A DNA stretch of 64,000 bases from JADHLJ01 sp038146985 (GTDB lineage Bacteria > Pseudomonadota > Alphaproteobacteria > Thalassobaculales > Thalassobaculaceae): assembly GCA_038146985.1 (NCBI GenBank), contig JAYQSQ010000010.1, positions 1-64,000 on the forward strand. The letters run 5' to 3'. Shown in pieces: positions 8,207-16,495 of the stretch (within the stretch, counting starts at the first letter, position 1; each line of letters opens with the position of its first letter). The translations under genes were made by a program, and so were the position numbers. The notes under the pieces are model-generated. The model had not been told where the DNA came from and did no database searches. It saw only the letters and a list, made by a program, of their open reading frames with translations.

Positions 8207-8974
8207 ATGGCAAGGCTTGAAGGCAAGGTGGCGCTGATCACCGGGGCTGGCGGTGGAATCGGCAGGGCGACGGCGATCCGTTTCGCCGAAGAGGGCGCCA
8301 AGGTCGTCGTCACCGACATCGACAGCACGCGCGGCCCCGAATCCGCCCGTCTCGCCAAGGCGGCGGCCGGCAATGGCGGCGGCGACGCGATATTCATCGA
8401 GACCGATGTGACCAGCCATGAGAGCGTCAAGGAGGCGGTGGCGGAAACCGTGGCCCAGTTCGGCGGGCTGCACATTCTGCATAACAATGCCGGCGGCTCG
8501 ACGATGCAGGACGGCCCGGTGACCGAGGCGCCGGACGAGGAGTTCTGGCGGGTCATCAAACTCGATCTCTACGGCACCTTTGTCTCCTCCAAGCACGGCA
8601 TTCCGGCGATCAAGGCCTCGGGCGGCGGATCGGTGATCAACATGGCCTCGAACGTGGCCCTGATGGCCTTGCCGGGGCGGGACTGTTATACGGCGGCCAA
8701 GGGAGGCGTCGCCTCGATGACCCGCTCCATGGCGGTGGAATACGCGCCCGACAAGATCCGGGTGAACGCGATCGCGCCGTCGGTCACCCTGTCGGACCGG
8801 GTCAAGAAGCTGGTGGAACAGTCGCCTGACATCAAGAAGCTGTCGGAACAGCATCTGCTGGGCTTCGGCCAGCCGCTGCATATCGCCAACATGGCGGTCT
8901 ATCTTGCATCGGACGAGTCCGAGATCACGACCGGGCAGATCCTGTCGGTCGACAGCGGCGTCACCATTTACTGA
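8207..8974 (+). CDS. short-chain dehydrogenase/reductase (SDR), NAD-type
   Basis: The 255-residue classical SDR has TGAGGGIG at residues 12-19, Asp37 after the second strand (favouring NAD over NADP), NNAG at 93-96, Ser148, Tyr161 and Lys165 (YTAAK). The family interconverts alcohols and ketones; the substrate is unknown. Only 25 bases separate it from the TauD-type dioxygenase gene at 9000, so the two are probably co-transcribed and may act in sequence, with the oxygenase making a hydroxyl that the SDR oxidises. That link is inference. Confidence 0.85.
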   Translation: MARLEGKVALITGAGGGIGRATAIRFAEEGAKVVVTDIDSTRGPESARLAKAAAGNGGGDAIFIETDVTSHESVKEAVAETVAQFGGLHILHNNAGGSTMQDGPVTEAPDEEFWRVIKLDLYGTFVSSKHGIPAIKASGGGSVINMASNVALMALPGRDCYTAAKGGVASMTRSMAVEYAPDKIRVNAIAPSVTLSDRVKKLVEQSPDIKKLSEQHLLGFGQPLHIANMAVYLASDESEITTGQILSVDSGVTIY

Positions 8975-8999
8975 GCACCCAAGAGCCGAGGAGGCGATC

Positions 9000-9896
9000 A
9001 TGGCCCTGACAATCCGCGCGCTGAAGCCCGGTTCCGGTTTCGCCGCCGAAGTGACCGGTATCGATTTGCGCCAACCCTTGAGTGACGCCGATTTCGGGGA
9101 GATCCAGGACGCCTTCCATCGCTACGGCGTGCTGGTACTGCGTGATCAGGACATCAACGACGAACAGCAGGTGGCGTTCTCCAGCCGTTTTGGGAACCTC
9201 GAGACCTCGCTCGGCTTCGACCAGTATGGCGGGGTCATCCTGCCGCAGATCGCGCGGATCTCGAATGTCGGCGAGAACAACGAAATCCGCCCGCATGATC
9301 ACGAGAAATCCCGCTATCACCGGGGCAACAGCCTCTGGCACTCCGACAGCTCGTTCAAGCCGGTCCCCGCCAACGCCTCGCATCTTTCGGGCCGCGAGGT
9401 GCCGCCGATCGGCGGGGAGACCGAGTTCGCCGATGTCCGGGCCGCCTATGACGCCTGGCCCGGCTCGCCGACGGGCATAACCAAGGCGGATCTTGAAGGC
9501 CTTGTCTGCCAGCATTGGATCGTGTTCTCGCGCACTCTGATCGTCGGGGACATCTTCACCGACGAGGACAAGGAACGCCTCAAGCCGGTGCGGCAATCGC
9601 TGATCCGCACCCATCCCGTGACCGGCCGCAAGGTGTTCTATGTCGGCAGTCACTGCCAGTTCATCGAGGGCTGGGATTTCCCCAAGAGCCGGGCGCTGAT
9701 CAACGAGTTGACCTCCTGGATCACTCGACCGGAGTTCGTCTATGCCCATAAATGGCGCCAGAAGGATCTCGTGATGTGGGACAACCGCGTGGTCCTGCAT
9801 CGCGGTAATCCCTGGCCCGACGAGGCCTATCGCCGGGTCATGCACCGCACCACCGTCGCCGGCGACGGGCCGACTGTCGTGGATGCCGCGGAGTGA
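9000..9896 (+). CDS. TauD/TfdA family 2-oxoglutarate-dependent dioxygenase
   Basis: The 298-residue protein opens with the family-typical LTIRALKPGSGFAAEVTG. Iron ligands are His114-x-Asp116 (LWHSDSSF) and His267 (VVLHRGNPW); arginines near 278-283 suit 2-oxoglutarate binding. It resembles the 2,4-D/alpha-ketoglutarate dioxygenase branch more than taurine dioxygenase, from the LWHSDSSF and WDNR context, but substrate assignment is not safe. The start is the ATG at 9000 after GAGGAGGC; a longer frame upstream overlaps the SDR. It is the last gene of the SDR-dioxygenase pair. Confidence 0.85.
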   Translation: MALTIRALKPGSGFAAEVTGIDLRQPLSDADFGEIQDAFHRYGVLVLRDQDINDEQQVAFSSRFGNLETSLGFDQYGGVILPQIARISNVGENNEIRPHDHEKSRYHRGNSLWHSDSSFKPVPANASHLSGREVPPIGGETEFADVRAAYDAWPGSPTGITKADLEGLVCQHWIVFSRTLIVGDIFTDEDKERLKPVRQSLIRTHPVTGRKVFYVGSHCQFIEGWDFPKSRALINELTSWITRPEFVYAHKWRQKDLVMWDNRVVLHRGNPWPDEAYRRVMHRTTVAGDGPTVVDAAE

Positions 9897-9976
9897 GGCG
9901 GGCGAGGGGGAGCCGATTGAGATCTGTTCCGCGCCGGTTGGTTTGGCGGGATGCACGGCAACGCACGGAACGACTG

Positions 9977-11317
9977 TTAGACTGAAGCTCGTCGGATCCG
10001 GATGACGCCCTCGGCGGGTTCAGTTACTTCCGGCATGGTTTCGTCGCCGAGATAGGCGCTCATCTTGGCGACGGCGTTTCGAGCGCGATCCAGCGAGACT
10101 GTGTATTTCTCCCGCTGCCAATCCAGCAATCCGGTTCTGCCGCCGCGCCAAGTCCCCTCGATTGAACGATCGGCGTCGTCCAGTCTTCCTTTCGCCAAGC
10201 CCTGTAGCGCGTCGACGACGCGAGTGGCGGACGATGCCGTATCGTCGTGCTCCAGATAGGCGGAGTAGTCGAGGCGCTTCATCTCGTCCAGCAGCGATGC
10301 CGAATGGCCCTCAAGATGACCGACGATGCGGGCTAAAGCATCGTCGAGAACCCGCGCGGTAGGATTGGCGAAATTCGAAACCGCCGAGCCGTGCCAAGGG
10401 TTGTCGTCGGGGATGAGGCTGAGGACCGGCTTGTCCAGGAGCGCCGCTTCGAGGCCCGTCGTGCAGCCGGTGTGCACCATGACCGAACTCGCCAGGGTCC
10501 AGGGAAGATGGCCGCCGTCCCTGATGACCTCGACCGGCGGATTAGGCCCGAGGAAGCGATGCCAGCGCTCCAGGCTCTCGGCGGGGTGGGGCCGCAGGAT
10601 GATTTTGGTCTGCGGCTTGGCCGTTCGCAACGCTTTGGCGAAGGCAATGAGCATACGGGCATTCTCTTGTTCCCAGCGCATGCGGTCGACGAATCTTGCC
10701 TGGTCTTGCGGTTGCCCAGGGTCGACCATCCCAACCTGGCAACTGCGATTGTAGAAAGTGAGGCAATCCCCGTGTGACGGATTGATGCCGCCGAAATTAG
10801 TGTTAAGAAGGACGAATTCCCCGTGGCGTTCACGCAGGCTGGCGGCCTGGGTGCACAGTGTGTCGCGGAACGGCTTGCGCATCAGATCAACACGCGGATT
10901 GCCGACGATCTGATAGCGAGCGGTCACGCCACAAAAATGCCGGTGCAGGCACTCGGCCTGAAACTTGCCCTGGACCAGGAACAAATCGCATTGTCCTTGA
11001 ACGCCGTCCGCGTAGTGGTGACGGATTTCGGTCTCGTCCGCGAGGCCCAGAACTTCCTCCTCAATGGAAGCGGTGGTGTGACCCGCGTGCCTGACCCGGG
11101 CCATGTTCGTCGCTTGAACACGATTGTTTCCCTTGAACAGCATCACACCCGGGGGAAGTGTCTTGGCGTGCTGCCAGATCGTCCATTGAGGGGCAATCAG
11201 CACGTCCATGCCGCGCCGCGCCGCTTCCACGGCGATCAGGCTGCGCGAGTCGAATTCCCTGTCGGCTTCCTCGATCAGCAGGTAGAGCCTTCGGCGCTGG
11301 TCCTTGACCGGGGACAT
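9977..11317 (-). CDS. surface carbohydrate biosynthesis family protein (paralogue A)
   Basis: The 446-residue protein resembles the 'surface carbohydrate biosynthesis protein' family, with a glycosyltransferase/CDP-glycerol-transferase-like Rossmann pair. Landmarks are LYLLIEEADREFDS at the start, IVGNPRVDLMR (about 160-170), FVLLNTNFGGIN, KIILRPHP (about 276-283) and VMVHTGCTTGLEAALL, which resembles a nucleotide-sugar-binding end of GT-B enzymes. It is probably cytoplasmic. The frame is open to 11767, but homology starts at the ATG at 11317, preceded by AAAGG. A clear paralogue lies at 48294-49649. It is divergent from a TPR protein gene. The acceptor and donor are unknown. Confidence 0.75.
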   Translation of the reverse strand: MSPVKDQRRRLYLLIEEADREFDSRSLIAVEAARRGMDVLIAPQWTIWQHAKTLPPGVMLFKGNNRVQATNMARVRHAGHTTASIEEEVLGLADETEIRHHYADGVQGQCDLFLVQGKFQAECLHRHFCGVTARYQIVGNPRVDLMRKPFRDTLCTQAASLRERHGEFVLLNTNFGGINPSHGDCLTFYNRSCQVGMVDPGQPQDQARFVDRMRWEQENARMLIAFAKALRTAKPQTKIILRPHPAESLERWHRFLGPNPPVEVIRDGGHLPWTLASSVMVHTGCTTGLEAALLDKPVLSLIPDDNPWHGSAVSNFANPTARVLDDALARIVGHLEGHSASLLDEMKRLDYSAYLEHDDTASSATRVVDALQGLAKGRLDDADRSIEGTWRGGRTGLLDWQREKYTVSLDRARNAVAKMSAYLGDETMPEVTEPAEGVIRIRRASV

Positions 11318-11516
11318 CAAAGAGCCTTTCGAAGGAACGGGATGGTAGGATACACAGTGCGGCGGGACGCCGGTCGCTGATACGAGAGTTCTGAACTGGT
11401 TAGCATGGTCCTTGACGGAGTGTCGATGACCGAGCGCAGCGAGACCCGCCGGACGGGAGCCGGTTCGAAAGACATTGCCAGCCAGCGCCAAGATACCGGG
11501 AAATGGAGAACGACTG

Positions 11517-12245
11517 ATGGAATGGCCCGTTACGCTTCCCGATGAGGTGAAACGCGCCTTTCTGGCCAACCCCTTGGATCCCAGAATCTGGTTCAATCTC
11601 GGCGCGTTGGCGCATAACGACGGTGACGGACCCGCGGCCATGCGCGGCTTTCGCCGGGCGCTGATCTGCGAGCCGGCATTCGCTCCGGCGCACGGGCACC
11701 TTACCGTCCTGGTGGCGAAAAGCGCCGGGCCCGTGGCGGCGCTGAACCTTGCCGGACGACTGGCCAAGGCGGCGCCTGTGTCGGCTCAGAACCGGGCATT
11801 GGTGACACAGTATCTGTTCGAGATCGGCGAGGATGCACGGGTCGGGACCGCCGGCAGGGCGTCTCTCGTGCTTGATCCGACCCCAGCCGGACTTTACAGG
11901 CTCATGGCTTTGAGCGCTTCCCGTTTGCAGGAGATGTCTGAGGCCGCCCGTTTTCTGCGCCGCGCGCTGATGCTGCGGCCGGACTGGACAGCCGCGCGCC
12001 TCGCACTTGCCGGGGCATGGTTCGCGCTGGAGGATTTCCAGGCGGTCCTGCGCGAGCTTGATGCCGCGTTGCGCCATGAGGCGGATACGGCTGAGGCGGC
12101 GTTGCTGCGCGGCCGGGCGTTGGTGGCGCTGGACCGTAGGGACGATGCCGAACAAAGCTTCAATACGGCCATTCGCATTGATCCGGACCGCCGTTTCGAG
12201 GTTGAGATGGCGCGGCGGACCATGGATGCAAGTTTGTTCGGCTGA
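11517..12245 (+). CDS. tetratricopeptide repeat (TPR) protein
   Basis: The 242-residue protein consists largely of helical TPR-like repeats: one clear unit at about 20-55 (WFNLGALAHNDGDGPAAMRG), and two or three more from about 130 to the end (SEAARFLRRAL, RLALAGAWFALEDFQ, LLRGRALVALDRRDDAEQS). No signal peptide or catalytic domain is evident, so it is likely a cytoplasmic scaffold. The ATG at 11517 follows GGAGAA by 7 bases. It is transcribed divergently from the surface-carbohydrate gene, a pairing that could reflect TPR proteins often associated with glycan export or modification; that is inference. Confidence 0.75.
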   Translation: MEWPVTLPDEVKRAFLANPLDPRIWFNLGALAHNDGDGPAAMRGFRRALICEPAFAPAHGHLTVLVAKSAGPVAALNLAGRLAKAAPVSAQNRALVTQYLFEIGEDARVGTAGRASLVLDPTPAGLYRLMALSASRLQEMSEAARFLRRALMLRPDWTAARLALAGAWFALEDFQAVLRELDAALRHEADTAEAALLRGRALVALDRRDDAEQSFNTAIRIDPDRRFEVEMARRTMDASLFG

Positions 12246-12279
12246 CTGGTAACTAGCCGCTCGATGCGGTGCGGTAACG

Positions 12280-13155
12280 CTATCCGGGCCGGGTTACGCT
12301 CCGGTACCAGTCCACGACCTGCTCGCCTCGCCAGAGCGCAACGCCGTCATGGCTGCGGATATGCTCCAGGAGCCGTTCCAGATAGCCGATGCGGTGGGGA
12401 ACGCCGGTAATGTAGGGATGGAGGCTGATCGACATCACCCGGGTAATGTCGGCGCTTTCCTGGTAGAGCCGGTTGAACTGGTCCCGGCCGCGCCGGAACA
12501 TCTCCTCCGACGGATGGTGTTGGAGCAGCATCATCGGGATGTCGTTGGTCTCGACGGTGTAGGGGATCGACAGCAGCGGTCCGTTTGACGTCGCGAGCTC
12601 CACCGGCTGATCGTCGAGCACCCAGTCGGCGACGTACTCGATGCCCGCCGCGGTCAGGTGGTCGGCGGTGTTCTCGGTTTCCGTCAGGCCCGGGCTTTCC
12701 CAGCCGCGTGGCGCCTTGCCGGTGAAACTCCGAATCTTTTCGATGGTCCGGGCGATGGCCGCCGGCTGGTCCTCCACCTTGTGCATGGGTATCTGCTCGA
12801 AACCGTGGCCCATGAACTCCCAACCTGCGTCGAGCGCGGCTTCGGCGACCCGGGGGTAGGTCTCGCAGACGAGACCGTTGATCGCCAGGGTCACGCCCAC
12901 CTCGAAGCGCTTCAGAACCTCGAGCAGCCGCCAGAACCCGACCCGCATGCCGTATTCGTGCCAGGCCCAGTTCGGAACATCGGGCTGTAACGGCTGGCCC
13001 ATCGGCGGTGAGAGAACGCCGCGCGGCATCGGCCTTTCGATGCTCCAAACCTCGACGTTGACGATGGTCCAGATCGCCATGCGCTTGCCGTCGGGAAGGG
13101 GATAGTGCGGGCGGTCGACGATCGCGGAATAGGATATCCGGTCCCTGGGTAGCAT
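12280..13155 (-). CDS. polysaccharide deacetylase-fold (NodB/PuuE-like) hydrolase
   Basis: The 291-residue protein has the NodB carbohydrate-esterase-4 fold of the subgroup that includes PuuE-type allantoinases rather than secreted chitin deacetylases: it lacks a signal peptide, and has the family-typical EFMGHGFEQ segment (about 120-128), the RGWESPGLTET motif and SISLHPYITG near the end. The likely reaction is amide or cyclic-amide hydrolysis in the cytoplasm. GGAGAG lies 7 bases before the ATG at 13155; a TTG 15 bases further up is less likely. It starts 40 bases after livF and is probably the last gene of the importer operon, suggesting that it acts on the imported compound. Confidence 0.75.
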   Translation of the reverse strand: MLPRDRISYSAIVDRPHYPLPDGKRMAIWTIVNVEVWSIERPMPRGVLSPPMGQPLQPDVPNWAWHEYGMRVGFWRLLEVLKRFEVGVTLAINGLVCETYPRVAEAALDAGWEFMGHGFEQIPMHKVEDQPAAIARTIEKIRSFTGKAPRGWESPGLTETENTADHLTAAGIEYVADWVLDDQPVELATSNGPLLSIPYTVETNDIPMMLLQHHPSEEMFRRGRDQFNRLYQESADITRVMSISLHPYITGVPHRIGYLERLLEHIRSHDGVALWRGEQVVDWYRSVTRPG

Positions 13156-13195
13156 TACCGGTCTCTCCAAAGCATCGGCCGATGACGGTTGTCCG

Positions 13196-13927
13196 TCAGG
13201 CGCCCAGATAGTAGCGCTTGACCAGATCGTTGTTCTTCAAGGCGTCGGCGCTTTCGCCTTCGAAGGCGATCTCACCATGGACGATGATGTAGCCTCGGTC
13301 GGCGATCTTGATCGCCTGGTTGAAGTTCTGCTCGGCCATCAGGACGGTGAGGCCACGCTGATCGTGCAGTTCCTTGATCTTGGCGATCATCCGGCTGACC
13401 AGGATCGGGGCGAGGCCGACCGAGGGTTCGTCGACGAGCAGCACCGAGGGTTCGGACATCATCGCCCGGGCGAGCGCCACCATCTGCTGTTCGCCGCCGC
13501 TCATCGAGCCAGCGAGCTGGTTGCGCCGCTCCGCCAGCCTCGGGAAGGCTTCAAAGCAGAATTCCAGATTGGCCGTGATGTTCCGCCGGGCAGCGTCCCG
13601 GAAGGCGCCGAGTTCTAAATTCTCGCTGACGGTCAGTTTCGGGAACAGCCGCCGCCCCTCGGGCACCAGCGCGACGCCCAGATTGACGATCTCCTGAGGA
13701 GTCCGGCCGGCCAGTTCGAGCCGCTCGCCGTCGCGCTCCAGATATACCGATCCGCCGCTGGGCTCGAGCATGCCCATCAGGCATTTGATCAGCGTGCTCT
13801 TGCCGTTGCCGTTGGTCCCGAGCAGCACCACGGTCTCGCCGGCTTCCACCTGCATCGAGACGCCGTGCAGAACCCGGACCGACCCGTAGCCGGCGTTGAG
13901 ATTATCGACGACGATTCTACTCGCCAA
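13196..13927 (-). CDS. livF: branched-chain-type ABC transporter ATP-binding protein LivF
   Basis: The 243-residue ATPase has a Walker A (LLGTNGNGKST, about 33-43), the ABC signature MSGGEQQMVALARAM, and Walker B (VLLVDEPSVGLAP). The short form and the ending KRYYLGA are typical of LivF. With LivG it powers import through LivH and LivM. The start is a TTG that overlaps the end of livG by 11 bases, consistent with translational coupling. The substrate of such hydrophobic-amino-acid-family systems ranges from amino acids to amides, urea and aromatic acids; this copy is unassigned. Confidence 0.9.
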   Translation of the reverse strand: MASRIVVDNLNAGYGSVRVLHGVSMQVEAGETVVLLGTNGNGKSTLIKCLMGMLEPSGGSVYLERDGERLELAGRTPQEIVNLGVALVPEGRRLFPKLTVSENLELGAFRDAARRNITANLEFCFEAFPRLAERRNQLAGSMSGGEQQMVALARAMMSEPSVLLVDEPSVGLAPILVSRMIAKIKELHDQRGLTVLMAEQNFNQAIKIADRGYIIVHGEIAFEGESADALKNNDLVKRYYLGA

Positions 13928-14648
13928 GGTACGCTCGCTCCACGTCCGGGTTGTTCATGATGGCATCGGGTGCACCGTCGGCGATCTTGCGCCCGGCGTC
14001 CAGTACCGCGATCCGCTCCGAGAAGCCCATGACCGCCCGCATGATGTGCTCGATCATGATGATGGCGACGCCCCGTTCGTTCACCCGAAGCAGAATCTCG
14101 AGAATTTCGTCGACCTCATTGCCGGACAGGCCGGCCATCGCCTCGTCGGAAATCAGCAGTTTTGGGTGGCAGGCCATCGCGCGCGCGAGTTCCAGCTTGC
14201 GCAGTTCGATCTGGGTAAGCGCGCCGGCGGCCGTCGCCGCCAGCTTGTCCAGGCCCATGAGGGTCAGGATCTCGTGCGCCTCATCGGCAAGGTCTCGGTC
14301 GCTTGAGGCTCGGCGTTCCGTGTATTCCAGGGGAATCGCGACATTTTCCGAGACGGTCATACTTTTGAAGGGACGCGGTATCTGAAAGCTTCGCGCAATA
14401 CCGGACCTGGTCCTCTGATGCGCGGCAAGAGTGGTGATGTCGGCGTCTTCGAAACGAACGGCCCCGCCATCGGCGATCAACGCGCCGGAAATGCAGTTGA
14501 TCAGCGTGGTCTTTCCCGATCCGTTCGGGCCGATCAGCCCTAGCCGCTCGCCCGGGGCGACGTCAAGATCGATGCCGTCGAGCGCGGTGAAGCCGCCGAA
14601 CCGCTTGACCACCGCGTCGACCCGAAGGATGGGGGCGGCCGCCGTCAC
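13917..14648 (-). CDS. livG: branched-chain-type ABC transporter ATP-binding protein LivG
   Basis: The 243-residue ATPase has Walker A GPNGSGKTT (about 40-48), a Q-loop region near 90, a degenerate signature (LTQIELRKLELARAM) and Walker B LLISDEAMAGLS. The signature lacks the standard LSGGQ and the catalytic glutamate of Walker B is present as DEA. The ending DVERAYLGE is diagnostic of LivG. A GTG start at 14648 overlaps the TGA of livM in a GTGA arrangement, so the longer upstream frame, which runs through livM, is rejected. Confidence 0.88.
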   Translation of the reverse strand: MTAAAPILRVDAVVKRFGGFTALDGIDLDVAPGERLGLIGPNGSGKTTLINCISGALIADGGAVRFEDADITTLAAHQRTRSGIARSFQIPRPFKSMTVSENVAIPLEYTERRASSDRDLADEAHEILTLMGLDKLAATAAGALTQIELRKLELARAMACHPKLLISDEAMAGLSGNEVDEILEILLRVNERGVAIIMIEHIMRAVMGFSERIAVLDAGRKIADGAPDAIMNNPDVERAYLGE

Positions 14649-15589
14649 TTCGGGCCTCGCTGGCAGAGCTTGCGCACCAGGCCGACGATTCCCTGGGGCG
14701 CCACGATCACGAAGACCACCAGCATCACCCCGACGATCAGCAGGTTGAGTTCCGAGGAAATCGTCACCGTCGCCCATTGCTGCATCGTGCCGAGCAGCAG
14801 TGCGCCGATCACCGGGCCGAACCAAGTCGTGGTGCCGCCAATCATCGGCATGGCGATCGAGTTCACTGCGTAGGTCAGGTTGAAGGCCGAGGACGGCTCG
14901 ACATAGGTCACGTAGAACGGGAACGGCGCGCCGGCAACGCCCATTAGAGCGCCGCTCAGGGTGGTCGAGATAAGCTTCAGCTTCAGGGTCGGGACGCCCA
15001 TGCATTCGGCCGCCGTTTCATCGTCCCGGATCGCGGCCAGGCCCCGGCCGATCTTCGAGATCGATATGTACCTGGCGACCGCGACCGCAAGCACCGCCAG
15101 CAGAAGCATCAGGCTGAACAGCGCCTCGATGATGTCATCAAAGAAAAATACCTCTTGCGGGGGGATGACGATCGATCCCGACGCGCCGCCTACGTAGTCC
15201 CAGTTCGTCACCAAGGTCTCGAGCACCACCGCCAGGGCAAGTGTCGCGATGGCGAAGAACACGCCGCGCAGTCGAAGCGTCAGATATCCCGCCCCGAGCC
15301 CGATCAGGCCGCAGATCATGCCGGCGACCACGATCAGCACCGGCAGCGGCAGGCCGATCGCCTTGTCCAGGGCGATCGAGGTATAGGCGCCGACGGCGAA
15401 AAAGGCGGCGCTGCCGAAATTAACGTATCCGGTGAAGCCGCCGAGAATGTTCCAGGCGGTGGCCAGCACCACGAACTGCAAAATCACATAGCTCGCATAG
15501 AAGACGAAGCGGTTGTCCACGAGCTTGGTCACCAGAACCCCGGCGATCAGGATGGCAAACGCTATTATCCAGAACCAGCTGATCCGCAC
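14645..15589 (-). CDS. livM: branched-chain-type ABC transporter permease LivM
   Basis: The 314-residue, very hydrophobic protein has about eight to ten membrane helices and the family's cytoplasmic loop (IRDDETAAECMGVPTLKLK, about 185-203) that contacts the ATPases. It begins with a GTG at 15589 preceded by GGGAG at a good distance and follows livH by only 3 bases. Together with LivH it forms the inner-membrane channel. Confidence 0.88.
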   Translation of the reverse strand: MRISWFWIIAFAILIAGVLVTKLVDNRFVFYASYVILQFVVLATAWNILGGFTGYVNFGSAAFFAVGAYTSIALDKAIGLPLPVLIVVAGMICGLIGLGAGYLTLRLRGVFFAIATLALAVVLETLVTNWDYVGGASGSIVIPPQEVFFFDDIIEALFSLMLLLAVLAVAVARYISISKIGRGLAAIRDDETAAECMGVPTLKLKLISTTLSGALMGVAGAPFPFYVTYVEPSSAFNLTYAVNSIAMPMIGGTTTWFGPVIGALLLGTMQQWATVTISSELNLLIVGVMLVVFVIVAPQGIVGLVRKLCQRGPK

Positions 15590-15592
15590 GGC

Positions 15593-16456
15593 CTATCTCC
15601 CGAACAGGCCGGCGGGACGCACGGCAAGCGTGATCAGCAGGAAGCCGAAGGCCACCGCTGGGGCCCAGGAGGGGCCGTAGAAGGTCGCGACCAGGCTTTC
15701 GACCACGCCCAGGATGATCGCCGCGACCAGGGTCCCGCCGATGCTGCTCATGCCGCCCAGGACGACGATCGCGAATACACGTCCGATATAAAGCCGGCCG
15801 ACGGAAGGTTCCACCGGGCCCAGCATGACCAGCAGGGCGCCGGCGATCGCGGTGGTCGCGAGCCCGATGCCGAAGGCGATCTGCTTGATACGCACCGGAT
15901 CCGCGCCCATCAGCTGTAGGGCGAGACGATCCTGAGCCACCGCCAGGATGGCGCGCCCCGTGAAGGTCCGTGACAGATAGAAATAGATGCCGCCCGCCAT
16001 CGCCAGCGATACCAGGAACGGTACCAGCAGGCGGTACGGCAGCCCCACCACGCCGATATTCAGGCTTTGCCCGATATAGCCGGTTTCCACCAGTCGGTAG
16101 TCCACGCCGAAGGTCATGATCAGCAGGACCTCGACGATGAACATGATGCCGAAAAAGAACGCCAGGCCGCGCAGGGATTCATCGCCCCGTTTCTCGAAAC
16201 TGGCGTAATAGATGCTGTAGACCGCCATGCCGATGGCGAAAAACACGGGCGTCATGAGGACGCCCGCCAGCACCGGGTCGATCCCCAGCTTCTCGTACAG
16301 CAGGAAGGTGCAGAACGAGCCCAGCACGATGAAGGCTGGGTGCGCGATGTTGACGATGTCGAGCTGACCGAAACAGATGGTCAGCCCGATCGACACGGCC
16401 GCATAGAACCCGCCAAGCAGGATTCCCGCGACGACGGCGTTCATTAATAGATCCAT
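15593..16456 (-). CDS. livH: branched-chain-type ABC transporter permease LivH
   Basis: The 287-residue membrane protein begins MDLLMNAVVAGILLGGFYA, followed by SIGLTICFGQLDIVNIAHP, a signature region of LivH (about 22-40). A second hallmark is VVLGGMSSIGGTLVAAIILG near 222-241. About eight membrane helices are expected. It lies 39 bases after the substrate-binding protein gene and 3 bases before livM, in the order expected of a full importer. Confidence 0.88.
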   Translation of the reverse strand: MDLLMNAVVAGILLGGFYAAVSIGLTICFGQLDIVNIAHPAFIVLGSFCTFLLYEKLGIDPVLAGVLMTPVFFAIGMAVYSIYYASFEKRGDESLRGLAFFFGIMFIVEVLLIMTFGVDYRLVETGYIGQSLNIGVVGLPYRLLVPFLVSLAMAGGIYFYLSRTFTGRAILAVAQDRLALQLMGADPVRIKQIAFGIGLATTAIAGALLVMLGPVEPSVGRLYIGRVFAIVVLGGMSSIGGTLVAAIILGVVESLVATFYGPSWAPAVAFGFLLITLAVRPAGLFGR

Positions 16457-16495
16457 GGACAGTCCCGTCGCCGCGGTAACCTGATGCCGGCGGCG

